Positions 1-5,325 of a DNA stretch of 5,845 nt are shown piece after piece. The DNA is from an uncultured Bacilli bacterium (GTDB taxonomy: Bacteria; Bacillota_I; Bacilli_A; RF39; UBA660), in the NCBI GenBank assembly GCA_949840855.1, contig CATKYP010000061.1:1-5845 (forward strand), read 5' to 3'. The position numbers and the translations under genes were made by a program. Within the stretch, counting starts at the first letter, position 1. Each line of letters begins with the position of its first letter. A model generated the notes under the pieces. The model saw only the letters and a list, made by a program, of their open reading frames with translations, made no database searches and had not been told where the DNA came from.

Positions 1-32
1 ATGGTTAAATTTCTTACCTCTAATAAAGACAT
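1..32 (-). CDS. Start of a probable ABC transporter ATP-binding protein (partial, cut by window edge)
   Basis: Only the first ten codons are inside the window, reading MSLLEVRNLT, and the gene continues past base 1. This opening (a short hydrophobic strand, then V-[RK]-N-L-T) is the usual first beta strand of ABC transporter nucleotide-binding subunits, which would power import or export at the membrane. The Walker A motif and everything diagnostic lie outside, so the substrate and subfamily cannot be named. The start is supported by a strong Shine-Dalgarno sequence, AAAAGGAGG, with 9 nt between GGAGG and the ATG. It follows the stop codon of the rlmH-like remnant by one base (TAG-G-ATG), so it is probably read from the same transcript and may be translationally coupled. 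The family call rests on ten residues and is an inference. Confidence 0.55.
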   Translation of the reverse strand, partial: MSLLEVRNLT

Positions 33-33
33 C

Positions 34-117
34 CTATTTAACCTCCTTTTCTTTTCGGAATGATACCTTTGAAAAATATTTTTCTTTTATTTTACCTACA
101 CATATTATTTTTATCAT
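34..117 (-). pseudogene. rlmH: Truncated rlmH remnant (23S rRNA pseudouridine-1915 N3-methyltransferase), 27 codons
   Basis: A 27-codon frame opens with MIKIICVGKIKEKYF, which matches the conserved N-terminus of RlmH (typically M-x-I-x-I-x-x-V-G-K-[LI]-K-E-K-Y). It then runs through a short basic stretch, SKVSFRKEKEVK, to a TAG stop. RlmH proteins are about 155-160 residues, and the C-terminal SPOUT knot that binds S-adenosylmethionine is needed for activity, so this product could not methylate position 1915. The frame keeps a good ribosome site (GAGG, 5 nt before the ATG) and begins 9 nt after the walJ stop. In B. subtilis rlmH also lies just beyond the walJ cluster, which supports the identity. 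The likely cause is a deletion that fused the 5' end of rlmH to the leader of the ABC gene. A functional leader peptide or an assembly join are alternatives. Confidence 0.6.
42..50 (-). promoter_or_regulatory. Ribosome binding site of the partial ABC gene
   Basis: AAAAGGAGG on the minus strand lies 9 nt upstream of the ATG at 32-30. It sits inside codons of the preceding rlmH-like remnant. It is the strongest indication that the ATG at base 32 is a real start. Confidence 0.7.
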
Positions 118-126
118 ATTTACCTC

Positions 127-903
127 TTATACTTCTATTATTGGACTTACTTCATTTTGATGTGCAATTAGTATTTCTATATTCTTTTCTTCTAAAGCTT
201 CTTTTGTTGTATTATAGGCTAATGCTTCATCATTATTTTTTTCACTAAGATGAGCTAGAAGTACATATTTTGTATTATTTCCTGTTATTTCCTTTAAGTA
301 TTTTGCTGTTGTATTATTTGAAAGATGTCCTCTATCACTTATTACTCTTTGCTTTAAAAAAGGAGGGTAGGGGCCATTCATTAACATTTCTTCATCGTGG
401 TTACTTTCAATCAAGTAAATGTATTTATTTTCTAACATTTTTAAGTATTTTCTATTAATATAACCTGTGTCAGTTATATAAACTAGACTTTTTTCTTGAT
501 AGGTTATAATATAGCCAACAGAATAAGCTGTATCGTGCGATGTTGGAATAAGTTCAATCCTAACATCTTCTATTTTATTTTTCTCTTCTAGAAATATAAT
601 TCTATCAAGAGGTACAATATTTTTTAATTCATCATACATTTTTTTGGCAATCATAATTTTTAAGTTAGTATATTTAATTATTCCTTCTAAACCTTTTATA
701 TGGTCATTATGAGAGTGAGTTATTAGTATTCCAAAAAAAGAAGAGAAATCCAAGCCATTTTCTTCTATTCTTTTTTTTAGAGTTCTTTGAGAAATACCAG
801 CATCTATTATCAAATTTATTTTTCCACATAGAACTATAGCACAGTTTCCTTTTGAACCACTAGCTAGAGTTTGGAATTTTAGATTAGTACATTGACATTG
901 CAT
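127..903 (-). CDS. walJ: WalJ/YycJ-type MBL-fold metallohydrolase
   Basis: This 258-residue protein belongs to the WalJ (YycJ) branch of the metallo-beta-lactamase fold, described as nucleases linked to cell division, wall homeostasis and DNA repair. The opening beta strand and glycine loop read LASGSKGNC (about residues 13-21). The metal motif is THSHNDH (62-68; H63, H65, D67, H68). Further ligand or family positions are TSHD (H123), ITDTG (D145), ESNHD (H169), the YycJ-typical SDRGHLS (H193) and LAHLSEKNN (H218). No catalytic position appears lost and the length is normal. No signal peptide is seen, so it is cytoplasmic. The start overlaps the 3' end of the M23 gene by 20 nt. The first eight residues, MQCQCTNL, are encoded wholly or partly in that overlap and extend beyond the usual family start. 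No other start codon lies before the conserved strand. In B. subtilis walJ is in the walRKHIJ operon; here no walRK is visible. Confidence 0.9.
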   Translation of the reverse strand: MQCQCTNLKFQTLASGSKGNCAIVLCGKINLIIDAGISQRTLKKRIEENGLDFSSFFGILITHSHNDHIKGLEGIIKYTNLKIMIAKKMYDELKNIVPLDRIIFLEEKNKIEDVRIELIPTSHDTAYSVGYIITYQEKSLVYITDTGYINRKYLKMLENKYIYLIESNHDEEMLMNGPYPPFLKQRVISDRGHLSNNTTAKYLKEITGNNTKYVLLAHLSEKNNDEALAYNTTKEALEEKNIEILIAHQNEVSPIIEV

Positions 904-2365
904 TTAATACTCTTCCTCCATAATATGGATATCCTGTCCAAATTGAGAAGTGTAGGTGTACTCCTGTTGCATATCCAGTTCTTCCCATTCCTCCTATTAC
1001 TTGACCTCTTGCTACTGTTTGACCTTCTTTTACTGTGTAATCTGCTAAATGTGCATATAAGCTATAGTATCCATTATTATGATTTATAATTACATACTTT
1101 CCATTATCCCATTTGTATGATGCTTTAACAACTGTTCCTGCTTGAGCGGCAAATATAGGTGAGCCATATCCACATCCTGCTATATCTGTACCATCGTGTA
1201 ATACTCCCCAACGATATCCAAATGGACTTGAGATAGAGTTACAAGATGCTGGCCATCCCCAACTTCCACTAGTTGCAACAGGACTGCCTCCTCCAACATA
1301 GTAACTTTCTTTTCCACCTTTTATAATTATTTCATTTATTGAAGGTGATACTTCTTCAGTATTAGTTGTAACAATATTTGTTGTTTCTCCGTTTATTTTT
1401 CTTACCTTTTGGGTTACTTTATTTTTACCGTTTACTCCTTGTTGTGCTGTTTCTTCATAGCCAACATATTTTGAATTGTCATATCTTATCTCTGTTTGAT
1501 ATTTTTTCTCTTCATAAGCAACTACTTCATCTTCTTCTACTATATTTACTTGAGGATTCAATATTCCTATATTTACAATTTGGCCATTATAAAGAAGAGC
1601 ATTCTCTGAAGTAAATTGCGGATTAATTATTAAGAACTCTTCTGTAGACATTTTATTATTGTAAGAAATATCACTTATAGTATCGCCATCTTTTATGGTA
1701 TATGTTTCTTTATTTTCTGTTGTTCCAAATAATAAGTATTTACTTAATTCATCTTCTTTTAAATAAATTGTTTTATCTGTTGGTATTTTTCCTTTTTTTA
1801 TAGTAATATCATTTTCTATATAAATTTTTTCTATTATTTTTCCTGTGTCTTTTATAGTTTGTTTTTTATTTGATTTATATGTATTATAGTCTTCTGATGT
1901 AATAAAAGATTTAACTGTAGTATTTATTGCTTTTGTAAACACTTTTTTGTCTATTACATATATTTTAATGTTTTTAATTTCTGTTTTATCTTCTTCTTTA
2001 GAAGCTACTTCCTTTTTTATGTTTATTTCATATCCATCTATTGTAAATGAACTTATATCTTTTATTTTTGAATATATATCTTTGGTTGTCATTATATTAT
2101 TTGAATATGTTATCTCTTTTTTTATGCTCAAATCATCTGGGGCATATACTTTTTTTATGTTGTATTCTTTTTTTAAAGCTTCTTGTTCTCTATCAATATA
2201 TTTTTCTAGTTCTTCTTTTGATTCAACAAGACCAATAGATTTTCCTTTTAAATATACGTGATAAACTGTTTTTGGGGTTAAACTGAATTTTTCAAATCCT
2301 AATGTGAATGTACTCATAAGAATTAAAATTATTAAAATGCTTAATCTTATCTTAGTTTTCGGCAT
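884..2365 (-). CDS. Secreted or anchored LysM-G5-M23 peptidoglycan endopeptidase
   Basis: This 493-residue protein is probably a cell-wall hydrolase acting outside the membrane. A basic start (MPKTKIR) followed by a hydrophobic stretch, about 8-24, forms a signal peptide or membrane anchor; no clear cleavage site is seen. A lysine-rich region of about 180 residues follows with no recognised domain. A LysM peptidoglycan-binding domain spans about 222-268 (YTIKDGDTISDIS, IINPQF, NGQIVNI). A G5 domain spans about 275-350 (QQGVNGKNKVTQKV, INEIIIKGG). The C-terminal M23 (LytM-type) domain spans about 372-490 and has all four zinc or catalytic positions: H390 and D394 (HDGTD), H439 (LYAHL), and H470 and H472 (GVHLHFS). 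It should therefore be an active zinc endopeptidase cutting peptide cross-links. C375 and C398 flank the first metal motif and could form a disulfide. The gene overlaps dnaB by 14 nt and has a good ribosome site (GGAAGG, 8 nt) inside dnaB, so co-translation is likely. Confidence 0.92.
   Translation of the reverse strand: MPKTKIRLSILIILILMSTFTLGFEKFSLTPKTVYHVYLKGKSIGLVESKEELEKYIDREQEALKKEYNIKKVYAPDDLSIKKEITYSNNIMTTKDIYSKIKDISSFTIDGYEINIKKEVASKEEDKTEIKNIKIYVIDKKVFTKAINTTVKSFITSEDYNTYKSNKKQTIKDTGKIIEKIYIENDITIKKGKIPTDKTIYLKEDELSKYLLFGTTENKETYTIKDGDTISDISYNNKMSTEEFLIINPQFTSENALLYNGQIVNIGILNPQVNIVEEDEVVAYEEKKYQTEIRYDNSKYVGYEETAQQGVNGKNKVTQKVRKINGETTNIVTTNTEEVSPSINEIIIKGGKESYYVGGGSPVATSGSWGWPASCNSISSPFGYRWGVLHDGTDIAGCGYGSPIFAAQAGTVVKASYKWDNGKYVIINHNNGYYSLYAHLADYTVKEGQTVARGQVIGGMGRTGYATGVHLHFSIWTGYPYYGGRVLNAMSMY
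912..919 (-). promoter_or_regulatory. Ribosome binding site of walJ, inside the upstream gene
   Basis: GGAGGAAG on the minus strand lies within the last codons of the M23 peptidase gene. GGAGG is 11 nt from the walJ ATG and the alternative core AGGAAG is 8 nt from it. The site fixes the start within the overlap and suggests that walJ translation is coupled to that of the peptidase gene. Confidence 0.65.
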
Positions 2366-3707
2366 TATTATTACCTTCCTTCCTTATATTAAGAAATGTT
2401 GATGTATTTTTTTTAAATAATAACTCTATTGTGGCAGTAGGTCCATTACGGTGTTTTCCAATTATTAATTCACTAATACTAGTATTTTCTTCATTTCTTG
2501 CTTCTTTATTATAATAATCATCTCTATATAGGAATGATACTATATCAGCATCTTGTTCAATTGAACCAGATTCACGTAAATCACTCATTAATGGTCTCTT
2601 ATCTTCACGTCCTTCCACAGCACGAGAAAGTTGGGCTAGAGCAATTATTGGTATCTTAAGTTCCATTGCTAAAGTTTTTAGGGATCTTGAAATATCTGAT
2701 ACTTCTTGTTGACGGTTAGCTCCATAATTTTTACCTCCTGATATTAATTGAAGGTAATCTATTATAACCAGACTAAGACCTTTTTCTCCACTTGCTAATC
2801 TTCTACACTTTGATTTTATTTCTCCAATAGTTATACCTGGTGTATCATCTATAAAAATATTAGTATTTTCTAATTGACTTACCGCTTCACTTACTCTTTT
2901 CCAGTCCTCATTTAAGAGTTTTCCTGTTTGTAGTTTATATCCTTCTATTTGTCCAAGAGATGATATAATACGATTTGCTAATTGTTCTGCTCCCATTTCT
3001 AGATTGAATAACGCTACTGTTTTTCCTGTATTTATAGCGACATTGGTAGCTAAATTAAGCGCAAAAGCTGTTTTACCCATTGCTGGACGTGCTGCTATTA
3101 TTATAAATTGATTTTCATGAAGACCTGCTGTTAATTTATCTAAGTCATACCAACCTGTAGGTAGTCCTGTTACTTCTCCTTTAGTTTCAGCTAATTTTTC
3201 AAGATTTCTTTCAGCTTGTGCCATTACTTCTTGAATTGATTTAAATTCACTTGATTTTCTATTTTTTACTATACTAAATATTTTTCTTTCTGCATTGTCT
3301 AAAATGTCATTTACATCTTCTTCTGTGTTATATCCATCATTAGCTATTGAAGAGGCTGTTTCTATTAATCCTCTTAGAAGAGATGCTTCTTCAACACTTT
3401 TAATATAGTAATCAATATTAGTAGCAACTGGTACAAAAGTCATTATTTCTGTTAAATATTCAACTCCGCCAACTTCGTTTAATTCATTTGTTTTTTGAAG
3501 TTCAGTTGTCAAAGTAATAGTATCTAGTGGTATTTTATTGTTATTTAGTTTATTCATTGCTGCAAATATTTTAGCATGTTTATCATCATAAAATTTTGTG
3601 CTGTCAAGACTTTCGCATGCTTTTGCTAGAGCATATTTTGATAAAAAACAGGCACCTAAAACGGATTTTTCTGCTTCTATATTATTTGGCATTGTTCTAA
3701 GAGCCAT
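2352..3707 (-). CDS. dnaB: Replicative DNA helicase DnaB (DnaC in B. subtilis)
   Basis: This is the hexameric ATP-driven helicase that unwinds DNA at the replication fork. Its 451 residues match the family length. The N-terminal domain opens with MPNNIEAEKSVLGACF (about 6-21) and includes GGVEYL (80-85). A linker helix region around 150-180 leads to the RecA-like core, starting at TGLPTGWYDLDKLTAGL (about 180-196). Walker A is ARPAMGKT (206-213), Walker B is VIIDYLQL (314-321; D317), the Q-bearing motif is ALAQLSR (356-362), and the C-terminal KHRNGPTA (418-425) carries the expected arginine finger R420. No intein interrupts the core and no key residue is missing. The start has an AGGTGAT ribosome site ending 3 nt before the ATG. 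It lies 18 nt after rplI, the usual rplI-dnaB order of Bacillota. Confidence 0.97.
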   Translation of the reverse strand: MALRTMPNNIEAEKSVLGACFLSKYALAKACESLDSTKFYDDKHAKIFAAMNKLNNNKIPLDTITLTTELQKTNELNEVGGVEYLTEIMTFVPVATNIDYYIKSVEEASLLRGLIETASSIANDGYNTEEDVNDILDNAERKIFSIVKNRKSSEFKSIQEVMAQAERNLEKLAETKGEVTGLPTGWYDLDKLTAGLHENQFIIIAARPAMGKTAFALNLATNVAINTGKTVALFNLEMGAEQLANRIISSLGQIEGYKLQTGKLLNEDWKRVSEAVSQLENTNIFIDDTPGITIGEIKSKCRRLASGEKGLSLVIIDYLQLISGGKNYGANRQQEVSDISRSLKTLAMELKIPIIALAQLSRAVEGREDKRPLMSDLRESGSIEQDADIVSFLYRDDYYNKEARNEENTSISELIIGKHRNGPTATIELLFKKNTSTFLNIRKEGNNNAEN

Positions 3708-3725
3708 AGTATCACCTCGTAATTT

Positions 3726-4166
3726 TTATTTAATAATGTGAATTTTTATTTTTGCAATAATATCTTGGTATAAATTAATATTTATATAGTGAAAACCAAG
3801 AGTTGATAAGGCATAATCTAAATCTATTTGATTTTTTTCTATTTTGTATCCTTTTTTATTTAATGATTCTTTTATTTGCTTAGTTGTAACACTTCCAAAT
3901 ACTTTATCGCCATTTCCTGTGTTTACTTTGAATTCTAGTGTTAATTTTTCTAGTTCATTTTTTAACTTTTTTGCTTGTTCTTGTTCTTCAATATGCTTTT
4001 TTGTTTCCTTTTTGTTTTCTAATTCTATTTTTTTCATATTTTCTTCTGTGGCTTTAATAGCATAATTATTTTTAATTAAGTAATTTTCGGCATATCCATC
4101 TTTAACTTCTTTTATTTCACCTTTTTTTCCTTGTTTCTTTAAGTCTTTAATAAAAATTATTTTCAT
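3726..4166 (-). CDS. rplI: 50S ribosomal protein bL9
   Basis: This 146-residue protein is the elongated large-subunit protein bL9, which binds 23S rRNA near the L1 stalk and helps maintain translational fidelity. The N-terminal domain is conserved (MKIIFIKDLKKQGKKGEIKE, then DGYAENYLIKNNYAIKAT, to about residue 40). It is followed by the lysine- and glutamate-rich connecting helix (about 41-78) and the C-terminal domain with NGDKVFGSVTTKQI (about 83-96). The C-terminal rRNA-facing part, STLGFHYININLY, is more divergent than the usual KTLGxHxVxVxLH pattern but is in frame and full length. The ribosome site is AAAGGA, 9 nt before the ATG. The gene begins 28 nt after the phosphoesterase stop and ends 18 nt before dnaB, consistent with one transcript. 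Confidence 0.96.
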   Translation of the reverse strand: MKIIFIKDLKKQGKKGEIKEVKDGYAENYLIKNNYAIKATEENMKKIELENKKETKKHIEEQEQAKKLKNELEKLTLEFKVNTGNGDKVFGSVTTKQIKESLNKKGYKIEKNQIDLDYALSTLGFHYININLYQDIIAKIKIHIIK

Positions 4167-4194
4167 TTTATATTTTCCTTTCTACTACTATATT

Positions 4195-5184
4195 TTATTG
4201 TTCACTATCTTGTTTTTTTAATTCTTTTGTTAGAATAGTATGCACTTCTCCAATTGCTTTTTTTTCAAATATCGCAGCACCATTGTAGGAATCTCCTCCG
4301 CCTCCTAATTTTTCTAAGATAGGAGTTATGTTATAGTTACCTAATGATCTTGCTGATAGTCCTACTAAGTCTTTTCCTATTTTTCCAATTACAAAGCTTG
4401 CTTCTATGTCATTGAAAAATAGGAGAGTATCTGCCATCTTGGCCAAATCTTCTCTTCTATATGTTATATATTGTGTGCCTCTTGTTATTGCTACTTTATT
4501 TATTACCTCTATATTGGCAAGTAATTTCTGTTGTTCTACATAAGAATTGATATCTTGTTTTAATAAATACTGAACTTTTTTAGGACTTGCGCCCATTGCT
4601 GTCAAGTAATATGAAGCATAATAGGTATCTGCCGTTGTTTTTAAAGTAAAGTTATTAGTATCAAGAACAATCCCTGCTAAAAGTAGAGTACAGACATAAG
4701 GTGAAATGTCAATTCCATATAGTGTCGCTATATTTACTATTATTTCGCATGTACTTGATGTATTTTCTTCAGCTATTATTAAAGTTTTTTCTATAGTGTC
4801 TTTTCCTAAATCGTGATGATCTATTATTAATTTTTTATCAAAATATTCTAAAGCATCTTCGCTTTGGACTAAAAAGGTCTTATTTGTATCTAATATTATT
4901 AAAAGATTTTTTTTATTTCTTTTATGAAGATATATTGGTATATCTCCTGATTTTATTATATTATAACAACCTTCTACTTCTCTTAAGACTTTGGCAACTC
5001 CTGCTTCTTCGTCTTTATCATCTACTATTATGTAACAATTTTTCTTTTGTTTCTGTAATATATTATACATTCCAATACAGCTTCCTATAGCATCTAAATC
5101 TAAGTTTTTGTGTCCCATTAAGAATATATTTTTGGAATTTTTTATCATTTTTTTTAATTTTCTTTTATTTTCTATAAGTCCCAT
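4195..5184 (-). CDS. Standalone DHH/DHHA1 phosphoesterase in the gdpP position (GdpP-like catalytic module)
   Basis: This 329-residue protein is a manganese-type DHH phosphoesterase, probably cleaving c-di-AMP or short RNAs (pApA/nanoRNA). Motif I is GHKNLDLD (24-31; H25, D29, D31), motif II is ILDT (D99), motif III is DHH (122-124) and motif IV is LAGIVLDTNNFTL (D175). The DHHA1 domain ends with LGGGGDSYNGAA (293-304). The sequence around each motif resembles the DHH half of GdpP (MGHK..D.DAIG, VDT.SFTL-type) more than NrnA, and gdpP-rplI-dnaB is a conserved order. GdpP is normally about 650 residues with two membrane helices, PAS and degenerate GGDEF domains; all of these are absent. An in-frame TAG five codons upstream and a promoter just beyond show that the short form is the real gene. 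Two motif residues are unusual: L28 where Pro is typical, and D298 where the GGGH motif has His. A strong GGAGG lies 4 nt before the ATG. No membrane segment is seen, so it is cytoplasmic. The substrate is not determined. Confidence 0.85.
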   Translation of the reverse strand: MGLIENKRKLKKMIKNSKNIFLMGHKNLDLDAIGSCIGMYNILQKQKKNCYIIVDDKDEEAGVAKVLREVEGCYNIIKSGDIPIYLHKRNKKNLLIILDTNKTFLVQSEDALEYFDKKLIIDHHDLGKDTIEKTLIIAEENTSSTCEIIVNIATLYGIDISPYVCTLLLAGIVLDTNNFTLKTTADTYYASYYLTAMGASPKKVQYLLKQDINSYVEQQKLLANIEVINKVAITRGTQYITYRREDLAKMADTLLFFNDIEASFVIGKIGKDLVGLSARSLGNYNITPILEKLGGGGDSYNGAAIFEKKAIGEVHTILTKELKKQDSEQ

Positions 5185-5188
5185 AATA

Positions 5189-5193
5189 CCTCC
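5189..5193 (-). promoter_or_regulatory. Ribosome binding site of the DHH phosphoesterase
   Basis: GGAGG lies 4 nt upstream of the ATG at 5184. Together with the in-frame TAG at 5200-5202 it fixes the start and rules out an N-terminal extension. Confidence 0.8.
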
Positions 5194-5207
5194 ACTTAGC
5201 TACTATT

Positions 5208-5236
5208 ATTATATAATAATTTTAGGTAGTTGTCTA
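5208..5236 (-). promoter_or_regulatory. Sigma-A-type promoter of the phosphoesterase-rplI-dnaB-M23-walJ operon
   Basis: On the minus strand the -35 element TAGACA (5236-5231, five of six matches to TTGACA) is followed by a 17-bp spacer and a perfect -10 element TATAAT (5213-5208). Transcription would start near 5201, leaving a leader of about 16 nt that is little more than the ribosome site. There is no room for a riboswitch or attenuator. Spacing and match are good, but in such A/T-rich DNA a chance match is possible. Confidence 0.65.
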
Positions 5237-5245
5237 ATAATTAGA
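5233..5245. repeat. 13-bp perfect palindrome overlapping the -35 element
   Basis: TCTAATAATTAGA has 6-bp arms (TCTAAT/ATTAGA) around one base, and covers most of the -35 hexamer. It is flanked by two copies of GTAGTT on the plus strand (5226-5231 and 5246-5251), 20 bp apart start to start. The location fits an operator, but no regulator is known and A/T-rich DNA often yields such symmetry by chance. Confidence 0.3.
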
Positions 5246-5274
5246 GTAGTTTCACAGGATAAAATTATATATAT

Positions 5275-5302
5275 AAGAAAAAGATACTTTTTCAAGCATC
5301 TC
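5275..5302 (-). terminator. Probable intrinsic terminator of the 170-residue protein gene
   Basis: The minus-strand RNA can form an 8-bp stem from AGATGCTT (5301-5294) and AAGTATCT (5289-5282) with one G-U pair. A GAAA tetraloop closes it, an outer G-U pair may extend it, and a T-rich run (TTTTCTT) follows. It begins 24 nt after the upstream stop codon and precedes the next promoter, the expected place for a transcription end. The stem is A/T-rich, so its strength is uncertain. Confidence 0.6.
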
Positions 5303-5325
5303 GTAATTTATTGATAACTATTATA

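Noticed and set aside
34..117. SCC-type integration scar at rlmH (orfX)
   Set aside because: Staphylococcal cassettes insert at the 3' end of rlmH and leave the gene intact. Here only the 5' end remains and no cassette genes or attachment repeats are visible.
5277..5293. Perfect inverted repeat GAAAAAG-ATA-CTTTTTC
   Set aside because: It overlaps the terminator, and the 8-bp stem with the GAAA loop is the better RNA fold. This repeat is largely a consequence of the A and T runs.
5264..5295. Alternative promoter TTGAAA (5295-5290) with TATAAT (5269-5264)
   Set aside because: The spacer is 20 bp, too long for good sigma-A use, and the -35 candidate lies in the terminator hairpin. The promoter at 5208-5236 has a 17-bp spacer and a better position.
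60..5314. Several plus-strand ORFs of 62-104 codons
   Set aside because: All but one lie wholly or largely opposite well-identified minus-strand genes; the one at 5108-5314 runs from the phosphoesterase start across the promoter and terminator. They are rich in Leu, Phe, Ser and Tyr, as expected from the complement of A/T-rich coding DNA, and show no family motifs.
5185..5325. Possible frameshifted N-terminal half of GdpP upstream of the phosphoesterase
   Set aside because: An in-frame TAG lies at 5200-5202, and the 141-bp gap holds a promoter and a terminator with no coding signal in other frames. The next gene upstream has no PAS, GGDEF or membrane features.
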